This document shows, in pieces, positions 41,713-50,568 of a stretch of 64,000 bases of DNA. The stretch's first letter is position 1. Every line of letters starts with the position of its first letter. This stretch comes from Xanthomonas hortorum (GTDB taxonomy: Bacteria > Pseudomonadota > Gammaproteobacteria > Xanthomonadales > Xanthomonadaceae). Location of the stretch: contig NZ_CP101417.1 of the NCBI RefSeq assembly GCF_024339125.1, positions 1,488,001 to 1,552,000 on the forward strand. Direction: 5' to 3'. The notes beneath the pieces were generated by a model that saw nothing but the letters and a program-made list of their open reading frames with translations, was not told the DNA's origin and did no database searches. The position numbers and the translations under genes were made by a program.

Positions 41713-42825
41713 TCACCGATACGGCCCAGGCCCGCGCCATACCGGCTCGCCCTGCTTGTAGACCTCCATCATGTTGATGACCTCGCGGGCATCGCCGATG
41801 TCTTTCAGCTCGGGGGAGTCCGGCGGTAGCAGGCGGCATTTGCTCGAGCCGCGTTTGAGCGCGACCTCCAGCGGGCAGACCATGCGGTACTGGGTGCCGG
41901 GCAGGATGATGGCCACTTCCTTCATGCCCTGGTCGCGCCAGTTGCGCAGCTGGGTTTCGCTGCGCACTTCGTAATACACCTGGTAGCCACCCACATCCAT
42001 GCTGGGTTGGGCGTTGTTGCGGTCGCGGCGGCGGCCTTCGCTGATGGTGGGCGTGTTGGACATGCCGTCTTCGGCGGCATCGGCTTCTTCTTCGAGCATG
42101 CCCGGTGGGCGGCCGGTCCAGGTCTGGGGGCGGCGCTGCGGCGACGATGACGGTTCTGCCGGCGGTTGCGGCGGGGTGGGGCGCTGCACCGGTTGTGCCT
42201 GGCGTTGCTCGACCAGGCCACCGCGGCGGGTGTTGCCTGCGGGCGGGATCGGATTCTTGGCGGTCTTGACCAGGGTGGACTGCACCGGCGAGGCGGCCGG
42301 CGGTGGCTGCACGGGCGCCGGCGTTGGCGACGGCGGGGTGGGCGTCGGGGACGGAACCGGCTGGTCGGGCGTGGAGGTGTCGCCGACGAAATCCACCTTG
42401 GTGCGGCCGCCGCTGGCCGAGCCCTGCGGCGGGGTCATGGTGGGGGTGGAGGCCGACAGCAGGATCAGCAGCATCAGCACGTGCAGCAGGGCGCTGACCA
42501 GCGAGGCGATCCACGGGTCCAGGCGTTCGCCTTTCGGCTCGGTGCGTGGCAGCCAGTCTTTGGCGTCGACTTGAACGTGCAGCAGCTGCAGCGCGTCGTC
42601 GCGCACGCGGTAGACCAGCACGTAGGGCGTTTGCTTGACCACCCATTCGCGGGTGCCGGCGACCCGGCCGGCGCGGCCACGGCCCGGTTGCTCGGCTAGG
42701 GTTCGGGTGGCTTCCAGCACCTGCCGCGCCATCGCGGCGGCGGCGGTCGGGTTGAGCGCGTGGTAGTGATCCTGGGCGTATGCAAGTTGCTTGGCGGCCG
42801 GGACGGTCCAGTCACGCCGCAACAT
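41713..42825 (-). CDS. ParE-type toxin domain fused to a membrane and proline-rich protein
   Basis: 370 residues. Residues 1-95 are a complete RelE/ParE fold (WTVPAAKQLAYAQDHYHALN, EWVVKQTPYVLVYRV, ALQLLHVQVDAKDWLP). In the same frame follow a transmembrane helix (~109-127, SLVSALLHVLMLLILL), a Pro/Thr/Ser-rich spacer (~140-270), and a C-terminal domain of ~90 residues (MDVGGYQVYYEVRSETQLRN, PGTQYRMVCPLEVALKRG). Usual ParE proteins are ~95-100 aa, so this is either a true fusion or a readthrough of two genes by loss of a stop. The latter part resembles TonB-like periplasm-spanning proteins in layout only. Overlaps the antitoxin stop by 14 bp. Confidence 0.7.
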   Translation of the reverse strand: MLRRDWTVPAAKQLAYAQDHYHALNPTAAAAMARQVLEATRTLAEQPGRGRAGRVAGTREWVVKQTPYVLVYRVRDDALQLLHVQVDAKDWLPRTEPKGERLDPWIASLVSALLHVLMLLILLSASTPTMTPPQGSASGGRTKVDFVGDTSTPDQPVPSPTPTPPSPTPAPVQPPPAASPVQSTLVKTAKNPIPPAGNTRRGGLVEQRQAQPVQRPTPPQPPAEPSSSPQRRPQTWTGRPPGMLEEEADAAEDGMSNTPTISEGRRRDRNNAQPSMDVGGYQVYYEVRSETQLRNWRDQGMKEVAIILPGTQYRMVCPLEVALKRGSSKCRLLPPDSPELKDIGDAREVINMMEVYKQGEPVWRGPGPYR

Positions 42826-43018
42826 CAACGCCCCATTTGGCGAACAGTGCCGTGACCTGTGCCGGCGCAGTAAAGGCGCCCCGATCTGCTGCGGCAATGC
42901 CGTCCAGCACCGCGGCCTCGAAGCTGGCGGTGTCCACGACGCGGACCACGTCGTCCCATCCTGCCGTCTCGGGCAGCGTGTCGATCAGCGTGTGGGCTTC
43001 TTGCTTGATGGCGGACAT
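42812..43018 (-). CDS. ParD/Phd-like small antitoxin
   Basis: 68 residues (MSAIKQEAHTLIDTLPETAGWDDVVRVV), acidic and helical, directly upstream of and overlapping the ParE-type gene. Small proteins with a DTLPETAGWDDV phrase commonly accompany RelE/ParE toxins. Antitoxin role inferred from position and size. Confidence 0.65.
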   Translation of the reverse strand: MSAIKQEAHTLIDTLPETAGWDDVVRVVDTASFEAAVLDGIAAADRGAFTAPAQVTALFAKWGVDVAA

Positions 43019-43298
43019 GGCACTGCGGTGGGGGAGCTCTGCCGGCAAGTCTACCCGTGCGGCTCTGGTTCGCGTGTGGCAATGGCTGGCGCGCGGCTGG
43101 GGCGTTCACCGGCGGTGGCAGGCAGGCCGGTCCTGCGCGAAGGTCGGTTGTCTGTCGCCATTGCCGTGCGCGGCGGTGGCCGCCCGGGCAACCCGCCTGT
43201 GCGCGCAGAAAGTGACACTTGGCACCTTGTTCGCGTTGGCAGCTGGTTTCATTCTGCGGCGGTCACCTCACCTGCATCTCACCTGGAAAGGAATCGCC

Positions 43299-43805
43299 AT
43301 GCCCGCTGCTGCCATCGCACCGCTGACCCCGTATCTCTCGATGGCGGCCATCGCCTTTCTCTACTACCGGCGCATCCGGCGCAGCTTCGGCCGCCAGCAA
43401 TGGAAGCCGGTGAGCACGGCGGTGCGGACCGTGGTGCTGGTCATTGCGACGGCGGCGCTGGCGTACGCGGTCTATGGCTTGCCGCAGGTGCGGCCAGGGA
43501 TCGCCGTGGGAACGCTGGTGGGCATCGGGCTGGGCGCGCTGTCGCTGCGTTATACGCATGCCGAATGGGTAGAGGGCCGTGGCTGGTACACGCCCAATCC
43601 GTGGATCGGCGGCGGGCTCACGCTGGTGCTGCTCGGGCGGCTGGCCTGGCGCTGGGCCGATGGCGCCTTCAGCGCGGGCGCGGCGGCGGCCGGCTCGCAG
43701 GCCAGCCCGTTGACGTTGGGGATTGCCGCGGCGCTGGTGCTGTATTCGCTGGTCCACGTTGGCGGGCTGTGGTGGCGGCTGCAGCAGCTTCGCTTGCAGG
43801 CGTGA
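43299..43805 (+). CDS. Integral membrane protein (CcdC-like, DUF1453-type)
   Basis: 168 residues with about five hydrophobic segments (e.g. VVLVIATAALAYAVYGLP, LGIAAALVLYSLVHVGGLWW) and an N-terminal YYRRIRRSFGRQQ cytoplasmic loop. The layout suggests the CcdC/DUF1453 group of uncharacterised membrane proteins. GGAAAGGA precedes ATG 43299. Confidence 0.6.
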   Translation: MPAAAIAPLTPYLSMAAIAFLYYRRIRRSFGRQQWKPVSTAVRTVVLVIATAALAYAVYGLPQVRPGIAVGTLVGIGLGALSLRYTHAEWVEGRGWYTPNPWIGGGLTLVLLGRLAWRWADGAFSAGAAAAGSQASPLTLGIAAALVLYSLVHVGGLWWRLQQLRLQA

Positions 43806-43871
43806 CCGCCTGCGCGAGTGTGCGGCGCTGAGCGCGGGTGCGCTCAGTACCAGGCGGGAGGCGGCAGTTGC

Positions 43872-45137
43872 CTACACCTGCGAGCGAAACGGGATGACCA
43901 GCTTCTCGCCCAGCTTCTGCCGCAGCGGCCGCTTGCGCCAGCGCTCCAGCGTGTACAGCTCGGCCCGTTGCAGGTCGCGCTCGAACACCTCGGTCATCTG
44001 CGCGGCCAGGTCACGGTCGTAGACATTCAGGCTGGCCTCGTCGTTGAGGCGGAACGAGCGGATGTCGAAGTTGGTCGAGCCCACCGAGACCAGCAGGCTG
44101 TCGATGATCAGCAGCTTGGTATGCAGCATGGTGGGCAGGAATTCGTGGATGGCGATGCCGGCCTGCAGCAGCGGCTCCCAACTGGCCTTGGATGCCAGCC
44201 GCACGGACACGGCATCGATATGTTTGCCGGGCAGCAGCACGCGGATGCGCACGCCGCGCGCGCGCGCTTCCAGCAGCGAGCGGGTGATCAGCGCATCCGG
44301 CACGAAATACGCCGCGGCCAGATCGATCGACGTACGCGCCGCAGCGATGGCGATCAGATACATCAGATGCATGCTCTCGCTGCCGCCCGCCGGCGAGGCC
44401 ACGAACAACTGCGCGTCGCTGTCGCCGGCCGGCGCCAATTCGGGGTAGTACTCGGCGCCGTTGAGCACGCGGCCGGTGGTCTTGATCCAGTTGTCGTTGA
44501 AGGCGGCCTGCACCTGCGCCACCACCGGGCCTTCGATGCGGTAATGCGAATCGCGCCAGTGCTCCGGGTCCTGCGCATCGCCCATCCACTGGTCGGCCAC
44601 GCCCACGCCACCGGTGAAGCCGATACGGCCATCGATCACCAGCAGCTTGCGATGGGTGCGGTTATTGACGCGGTGCAGGTTGTACCAGGTGAGCGGGCGG
44701 TAGCGATGCACCTCCACCCCAGCGTCGGTCATGTCATCGACCAGCGCGGCATCCATCTTCAGGCTGCCGCCCCAGTCGATGGTGACGCGCACCTTGACCC
44801 CGGCGCGGGCGCGCTCGGCCAGCGCCTGGCTGAACTCGCGGCCGATCTCGCCCGACCAGTAGATATAGGTTTCGAAGGTGATGGTGCACTGCGCGCTGCG
44901 GATGGTTGCCAGCATCGCCGGGAAGATCTCGCTCCCGTTGTGCAGCACCTGGATCTTGTTGCCGGGCAGGATCGCCGGGCCCAGCAACACCGACATCTCG
45001 CGCTTGAACTGCGGGTCGGACACGTCGTAGCAATGGCTCGGAATGTGCTCGAGCTTCTTCTCAGGCGTGGCGAAGTTGAGCAACAGCAGCCCCACCAGCA
45101 AGGTGGTGACGACTGCGGCCACGATGATCCATGTCAT
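43872..45137 (-). CDS. cls: Cardiolipin synthase (phospholipase D family)
   Basis: 421 residues. N-terminal transmembrane helix (IIVAAVVTTLLVGLLLL), and two HKD motifs: HRKLLVIDGRIGFTGGVGVAD (about residues 163-183) and HTKLLIIDSLLVSVGSTNFD. These form the paired active site that joins phosphatidyl groups in the inner membrane. Length fits the short ClsB/ClsC-like or Cls group. GGGAG precedes the ATG. Which Cls subtype is uncertain. Confidence 0.88.
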   Translation of the reverse strand: MTWIIVAAVVTTLLVGLLLLNFATPEKKLEHIPSHCYDVSDPQFKREMSVLLGPAILPGNKIQVLHNGSEIFPAMLATIRSAQCTITFETYIYWSGEIGREFSQALAERARAGVKVRVTIDWGGSLKMDAALVDDMTDAGVEVHRYRPLTWYNLHRVNNRTHRKLLVIDGRIGFTGGVGVADQWMGDAQDPEHWRDSHYRIEGPVVAQVQAAFNDNWIKTTGRVLNGAEYYPELAPAGDSDAQLFVASPAGGSESMHLMYLIAIAAARTSIDLAAAYFVPDALITRSLLEARARGVRIRVLLPGKHIDAVSVRLASKASWEPLLQAGIAIHEFLPTMLHTKLLIIDSLLVSVGSTNFDIRSFRLNDEASLNVYDRDLAAQMTEVFERDLQRAELYTLERWRKRPLRQKLGEKLVIPFRSQV

Positions 45138-45277
45138 GCATCCAACTCCCGTTCCCCTGCCGTCGCGGCCTCAAGCGGCCAGCATTCTGGCAAGGCTGGC
45201 GTCATGCAGGTTGTGAAGGGGAATTATGAAGAGGCATGAGTAACCCGCCGCGACGTGGGCTGTCGACTCCCCGTAAT

Positions 45278-46127
45278 TCAATGCCAGCTAAAATTAGAGG
45301 TCTGCGGTTGATGTTGATCACGGAACTCGGCGGGCGTTAGCCCGCCCAGGCTGTCGTGCGGGATCTGCTGGTTGTAGTCGGCCAGCCAGTGTTCGGTCTG
45401 TTCGCGAACCTCGCTCAGCGTGCGGAAGATGTGCATGTCCAGCACGCCGCGCCGGTAGCTGCCGTTGAAGCGTTCGATAAAACCGTTTTGCATCGGCCGT
45501 CCCGGCTCAATGAAATCCAATGCGATGCCTTTGCGCTCGGCCCACTCGGCCAAGGCTAATGCGACAAACTCCGGGCCATTGTCCAAGCGAAGCTTGACGG
45601 GATAGCCGCGCCAGGCTGCGATGCGTTCCAAGGTGCGGATGACGCGGGCGGCCGGAAGATTCAAGTCCACTTCGATCGCCAAGGCTTCACGGCTGAAGTC
45701 GTCGATGACATTGAACGTGCGGAAGCGTCGACCATCCCACAGCGCATCGGACATAAAGTCGATCGACCATCCAGCATTGGGGCGTGCTCCGCATGTCAGC
45801 GGTTGTGGATGACGCGTCGGGACCCGGCGCCTGCTGCGACGACGCTGATTAAGCTTCATCAGGCAATACACGCGCCAGACCCTCTTGTGATTCCACACAT
45901 GTCCGCGACGGCGGATGATCTGAAAGAGCTTTCCAAAACCACGCTCGGGAAAACGCTCGGCCAATTCGGACAACAGCGCAATGACCTCCTCGTCGCGATC
46001 GGGACGACGCCGATAGCGCGCTGTCGAGCGAGCAACGCCAACGACCGCACAGGCCCGGCGCTCGCTCCAGCCATGCTGCTCGACGAGCCAGGCAAGAAGC
46101 GGGCGCTTGTGCGCCGGGTCTACAGCT
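45278..46127 (-). CDS. IS3-family transposase OrfB (frameshift-expressed)
   Basis: The frame is open from the A run at ~46122-46127 to 45278. It encodes [20 protein letters not shown], the core [16 protein letters not shown] (D), [15 protein letters not shown] (D) and [14 protein letters not shown] (E), ending TSNFSWH. No good ATG occurs at the 5' end; expression would come from -1 slippage on the A-rich run at the end of orfA, standard for IS3 elements. Confidence 0.88.
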
Positions 46128-46389
46128 TTTTTGCGATGACATCCTTGAGTGCATGGTTTTCCATCGCGAGCTCGGCATACATGCGTTTGAGCTTGCTGTG
46201 CTCGGTCTCCAGGTCGCGAAGGCGCTGCACATCGGCTGCCTCCATGCCACCGTACTTAGACTTCCAGACGTAGTACGTCGCGTCGGAAATAACCAGCTCA
46301 CGGCACACATCCTTGACCTGGCGGCCGCCCTCAACCTGCTTCAGCGTGGCGACGATCTGGCTCTCGGTGAATTTGCTCTTGCGTATCGT
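46120..46389 (-). CDS. IS3-family transposase OrfA with non-ATG start
   Basis: Helix-turn-helix [20 protein letters not shown], then [15 protein letters not shown], and a coiled segment [20 protein letters not shown]. The position where related elements have ATG reads ATA (46387-46389), 7-8 bases after AAGGAG. Either the start has mutated and this copy is poorly expressed, or ATA is tolerated. Ends KDVIAKKL within the slippery run. Confidence 0.8.
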   Translation of the reverse strand, partial: TIRKSKFTESQIVATLKQVEGGRQVKDVCRELVISDATYYVWKSKYGGMEAADVQRLRDLETEHSKLKRMYAELAMENHALKDVIAKKL

Positions 46390-46460
46390 TGGTCTCCTTG
46401 GGGGCTAGTGTGCCCGGAGACCTCTAGTTATGGATGGATCAATTTTACGGGGAATCGACA

Positions 46461-46983
46461 GGGCATCCTGCATGCCAAGCGGTTTATTGCCATGACTTGT
46501 CCATCGGATATCGCCTTTGCCCTCAGCGTCGTTCTGCGCTGGGGCAGGCGCATTGTCCGGTCATCATCTCAATGCGTTTGACGCGACCCCATGCAGTGGG
46601 TCTGGACAGCGCGGAAAAACCGCAGTGTACGAATGGCACATGCCGATTCCAAACACCGGCCGCGCCCGCCTGGCGGTAAGCGCAGTCCTTTTAATAGCCG
46701 CTCCAAACCAATCGTAAAGTTAGTGTTAACTCCTTGGCATGTGGCGCTGGATTGTTCGCCCAAAGCTCTAGTATTTCGTCTTCTATCGTGAACTGGAGGT
46801 GCGGTCATGGGACGTTGGAGCAACGATAGATTTGTCAGAACAATTTGCAGGAGCCATGACGCGTTCGCGCGCAGACCTGAGCAATAGATTCAGTCACGAC
46901 ATCTGCCCCGATGACTGCCCGCAACGTTGGTCAATGCACAGGCACCTACAGTGCGGGCCGCTTATATCGGATGAGGTCCTCCC
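46461..46983. other. Non-coding leader region upstream of the candidate effector
   Basis: 523 bp between the IS and the effector start. It contains the PIP box at 46755-46779. A short frame from ATG 46807 stops within ~25 codons and is not considered real. GAGG near 46972 serves the TTG start at 46984. Confidence 0.5.
46755..46779 (+). promoter_or_regulatory. PIP box upstream of candidate effector
   Basis: TTCGC-N15-TTCGT, which fits the relaxed consensus TTCGB-N15-TTCGB. It lies ~205 bp before the predicted start. No convincing -10 box at the ideal distance was found, so promoter strength is uncertain. Confidence 0.7.
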
Positions 46984-48315
46984 TTGAGATTGCTGTCCAT
47001 ACCAAAATTTCATAAACAGCAGCCGCAATCTGCTGCCCAAGGTCCGAGCGACACAAGAGTGGACGCGCACCAGCCGCCGGGCAATCGAGCTCCTGACCCC
47101 GGCAGTCCGCTTGCGCGCAGGCCGCCCAGTCGGAAGACATCGCAGAAACCCAGCGTCAATTCCGAGAAAAATTTACTTCAGACATTGTGTTTCACTTCTG
47201 GGGCAAGCACATCACGCAAAAACAGCCTCACGCCTGGTGGCAGGCTATCGCCTGACGCCAGTCCCACCGCTGGCGTCAGTGCATCCCGACCGACGAGTGA
47301 AATGCCTGCGGAAGCGCCAGCTACGCAGGCAACGCTTGGCCAAGCCCCGGTCAGAGCCGCGCACGTGCCCAGAAGAGGCAAAACGCTGGCACAACTTTTC
47401 AAAGAAACTAAAGAGATGCACGAAGCTGAGGCGCCACTTGGTGTTTTTAGCGATGCCATGAACAAGCCCGCTTCATCCGTTCAAGCGCATCTCCTAAACG
47501 TCGGCGGCACCAGCACGCACAGCGAAATCGAAGAGCTCGAAGAGCCGAGAAAAAACGCGGCTGCGCCAGAAGGACGTGTGGCCATCGAGGAAAAAATCAA
47601 CGAAGGATTGAGCGAGGCAGAACAAGACGACATCGTCAAGCCAGACAATGAGCTTTCGATACCCTGGGCGCATGACGCCAACCCAAAAAACCTTTTCTGG
47701 CAGAAAATCGATGAATCCCACAAACAGGATATCTTCAATTTATTTTCCGATAACAACGACATGGAAGGCATCGTACTTTATGAAAAGATCCAGGGCATGG
47801 AGCATGATGAAAATTCAGGCGCTAGCGAAACGGTCAGTCAAGATCCTGAAAAGCACAACGTCGATGTCAGCCCAGAAAGAAGAGACTTTCTGAAGAAAAT
47901 AGAATTCTTGGAAGAGATGGAGCGTCACTTGTTGCAGCGTTATCAGGCTCACGATCTGCGCAAGCTTCGCAAGGCGCCGGAACCGTCTGCGTCGTTGAAG
48001 GCGCTCATGTCCCGGTTTCAAGAAGCGTCAAGGCTTGCTGCGTCAGGTTCGGAGTCGCCTGAGGGCTTGCCGATATCAGCTCCGCCAACACCGGATTATT
48101 TTCGGGACGCGTCAACTCGGGCGTCACCAGATCTCGAGCATTTTGAGTTCGCCAACGGGTCAACATCGGCAACGTCGGATCGTTTTCAGGAGAACACCCG
48201 GGCGCGATACGAAGAGGCAGTAGAGATCGAGGTGAACAAGCAACGAGTCGCGCGACAAGCAAAGCGCCTCGATAAGCCATCGCCCAAAGGGTTCTTGCAT
48301 TGGCTCCGCGGCTAA
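46984..48315 (+). CDS. Candidate type III effector (XopR-like)
   Basis: 443 residues. The first ~130 residues are Ser/Pro/Ala-rich and disordered, with no signal peptide. The middle is acidic and charged (GLSEAEQDDIVKPDNELSIP, FWQKIDESHKQDIFNLFSDN), and the C-terminus basic (RQAKRLDKPSPKGFLHWLRG). The start is TTG 46984 (MRLLSIPKFHK) after GAGG; no upstream ATG is in frame. Composition, length and the PIP box resemble XopR, a disordered, membrane-associated Xanthomonas effector; the name is recollection and not verified. GC is lower than in neighbouring genes. Confidence 0.65.
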   Translation: MRLLSIPKFHKQQPQSAAQGPSDTRVDAHQPPGNRAPDPGSPLARRPPSRKTSQKPSVNSEKNLLQTLCFTSGASTSRKNSLTPGGRLSPDASPTAGVSASRPTSEMPAEAPATQATLGQAPVRAAHVPRRGKTLAQLFKETKEMHEAEAPLGVFSDAMNKPASSVQAHLLNVGGTSTHSEIEELEEPRKNAAAPEGRVAIEEKINEGLSEAEQDDIVKPDNELSIPWAHDANPKNLFWQKIDESHKQDIFNLFSDNNDMEGIVLYEKIQGMEHDENSGASETVSQDPEKHNVDVSPERRDFLKKIEFLEEMERHLLQRYQAHDLRKLRKAPEPSASLKALMSRFQEASRLAASGSESPEGLPISAPPTPDYFRDASTRASPDLEHFEFANGSTSATSDRFQENTRARYEEAVEIEVNKQRVARQAKRLDKPSPKGFLHWLRG

Positions 48316-48482
48316 CATCAGTGCGAATGACCCGGTGGGCCGCTGCCTGCGCAACAGGCTGAGCTGTCCAGCTGCCGTCAGCGCTCGTCATGTGGAAACC
48401 TGTGATGGGCAGGGCTGAGGCATGCTCTAGCGAACCGGTGCCAATGATCCGGTGGTAACTCGCTGACGGGGTCGGCCTTGAA

Positions 48483-49328
48483 TCAGTCGACTGCTTCCGG
48501 ATAGTCGGTGGAAAACGCGATGTCGCGCTGGTTTTCGAGCGCGGCCAGCCGCGTGGTCAACGCATCGCGGATGGCGTGGTACGCGCTGCCGCCCATGACC
48601 AGGCGAAACGGCGGTGGCGATTGCTCGGTGCAGGCGATCATCGCCGCGACCATGCGCTCCGGGTCGCCGACGATGACCCAGCTGCCGTCGTCCAGTGCGC
48701 GGCTGAGTGCCTCGACCGGTGTGCCGGCGTAGTCGGACGGGATGTCGGTTCTGACCAGCGAAGCGCCGAAGTTGGTGCGTGCCGGGCCGGGTTCGGCCAG
48801 GGTGAAGTGGATCCCGAAGCCGGCCACTTCCTGCGCGACGGCTTCGACAAAGCCTTCGATGCCCCATTTGCTGGCGTGATACAGGCTGAAACCGGGATAG
48901 GCGATCTGGCCGCCTTCGGAGGACACCTGCACCACGTGCCCGCCACCTTGACGACGCAGGTGCGGTAGCGCGGCCTGGATCAGCGTGATGGAGCCGATGA
49001 GGTTGGTGTCGATGACCGCGCGCACCTGCGCATCGGTGGCGGCCTCGGCCGCACCGAGCGTGCCGTAGCCGGCGTTGCTGATCATCACGTCGATCCTGCC
49101 CAGGATCTGAAAGGCCTGGGCCACGACGTTGCGCACTGCTGCGCTGTCGCGCAGATCGAGCTGAAACACGTGCAATGCCTCGCCGTGCAGTGTCTGCAGA
49201 TCGGCCAGCGCATCCGCGCGCCGCACCGTGGCCGCGACGCGCTCGCCGCGTGCCAGCAGTGTTTCGACCAAGCCGCGGCCGAAGCCGGAAGATGCGCCTG
49301 TGATAAGCCAGGTCCTGGACATGGGCAT
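48483..49328 (-). CDS. Short-chain dehydrogenase/reductase
   Basis: 281 residues, classical SDR. NAD(P)-binding TGASSGFGRGL (residues ~9-19), structural NAGYG, catalytic Ser in VQVSSEGGQ and YHASKWG (Tyr/Lys). Substrate unknown. An open frame extends further, but ATG 49328 or the in-frame ATG 49322 is preferred, giving MSRTWLITG close to the usual start. Diverges from a LysR gene at 49423, which probably regulates it. Confidence 0.92.
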   Translation of the reverse strand: MPMSRTWLITGASSGFGRGLVETLLARGERVAATVRRADALADLQTLHGEALHVFQLDLRDSAAVRNVVAQAFQILGRIDVMISNAGYGTLGAAEAATDAQVRAVIDTNLIGSITLIQAALPHLRRQGGGHVVQVSSEGGQIAYPGFSLYHASKWGIEGFVEAVAQEVAGFGIHFTLAEPGPARTNFGASLVRTDIPSDYAGTPVEALSRALDDGSWVIVGDPERMVAAMIACTEQSPPPFRLVMGGSAYHAIRDALTTRLAALENQRDIAFSTDYPEAVD

Positions 49329-49422
49329 TGCCTTTGCGTGGGGAAGGAACACCACCCTAGGCGCGGGGAACTGATGGGTCTATGCCATAGAATTCGAATG
49401 CGTTGATGCGTTTTGACCACTA

Positions 49423-50316
49423 ATGCCCAAGCCCACCTTCAATGACCTGGCCGCGTTCACCAGTGTGGCCGTGCACCGCAGCTTCCGGCGTGCAGCCACC
49501 GAGCTGGGGCTGGCGCCGTCCTCGCTCAGCCACCTGATCAGCGCGTTGGAACGCAACCTTGGCGTGCGCCTGCTGCATCGGACCACGCGCAGCGTCTCGC
49601 TGACCGAAGCGGGCGAGCGCCTGTACGCAAAGCTGGTGCCGGCGCTGCAGGATGTGGAGCAGGCGTTGAGCGAACTGGACGCCTTCCGTAGCGGGCCCAC
49701 CGGCACGGTGCGCATCAACGCGCCCGAAGTGGTGGTGCGGCTGTTGCTGCAGCAGGTGGTGCCGGAGGTGCTGGCGCGGTATCCGGCGCTGTCGGTGGAC
49801 CTGGTGAGCGAAGGCCGCCTGGTGGATATCGTGGCGGCCGGGTTCGACGCTGGCATTCGCCTGAGCGAGTCGGTGCCGCAGGACATGATTGCGGTTCCGT
49901 TCGGCGGGCAGACGCGTTTCATCGCGGTGGCTGCGCCTGCGTATCTGCAGCGCGCCGGTAGCCCGGACACGCCGGACGATCTGCATCGTCATGCGTGCAT
50001 TCGTCATCGCATGCCCAGCGGCAGGCTGTATCGCTGGGAGTTCGAGCGGCGCGGTCAGGAGGTGGCGATCGATGTGCCGGGACGGCTGACGCTGGACCAG
50101 ATTCTGATGATGGGCGAGGCGGCCGAGGCCGGCCTTGGCATCGCCTATGTGCCCGAGCATGCGGCGATGCCTGCACTGGCGCGCGGCACGCTGGTGCGCG
50201 TGCTGGAGCAGTGGTGCCCGGCCATTCCGGGACTGGTGCTGTATTACCCGGGACATCGCCAGATTCCACCGGGCCTGCGTGCGTTTATCGATACGCTCAA
50301 GCAGGTGTTGCCCTAG
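49423..50316 (+). CDS. LysR-family transcriptional regulator
   Basis: 297 residues. N-terminal winged helix (FNDLAAFTSVAVHRSFRRAA, LGLAPSSLSHLISAL) and a periplasmic-binding-like sensor (residues ~90-297; LVDIVAAGFDAGIRLSESVP). Divergent from the SDR gene with ~95 bp between, the usual arrangement in which the regulator controls its neighbour. Ligand unknown. Confidence 0.93.
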   Translation: MPKPTFNDLAAFTSVAVHRSFRRAATELGLAPSSLSHLISALERNLGVRLLHRTTRSVSLTEAGERLYAKLVPALQDVEQALSELDAFRSGPTGTVRINAPEVVVRLLLQQVVPEVLARYPALSVDLVSEGRLVDIVAAGFDAGIRLSESVPQDMIAVPFGGQTRFIAVAAPAYLQRAGSPDTPDDLHRHACIRHRMPSGRLYRWEFERRGQEVAIDVPGRLTLDQILMMGEAAEAGLGIAYVPEHAAMPALARGTLVRVLEQWCPAIPGLVLYYPGHRQIPPGLRAFIDTLKQVLP

Positions 50317-50568
50317 TCATCGATCGGTATCCAAGCGGCAAATCGCTTGCTGCGCCGACGCCGAAAGCGGGCTGAAGCGCTATAAGCGCAACTAGTGGAC
50401 GTCGTTATGGAACGACACAAGCGCACGCTCCGCGTTGGCTGCCGCCCGCTCGCAAACCGGACGCACTAGCCGCTTGCGTGGCGCCTGCCTATGCGCCGAA
50501 ATGCTTACATGCGTCACACAAGCGCGCACCTATACTGCCGGGTGTCCCACCCACAAGGTTCTGACTGC

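Larger units (their letters stand above)
45261..46460 (-). mobile_element. IS3-family insertion sequence with GGGC target duplication
   Basis: 1200 bp. Terminal repeats TGTCGACTCCCCGTAA (left) and the complement of TGTCGATTCCCCGTAA (right), one mismatch. Flanked by GGGC at 45257-45260 and 46461-46464. Carries overlapping orfA and orfB on the minus strand. Unlike the element at 6449, its boundaries are clean, suggesting recent insertion. Confidence 0.9.

Noticed and set aside
46807..46890. ATG 46807 as start of the candidate effector
   Set aside because: That frame stops after about 25 codons and is not in frame with the long coding region.
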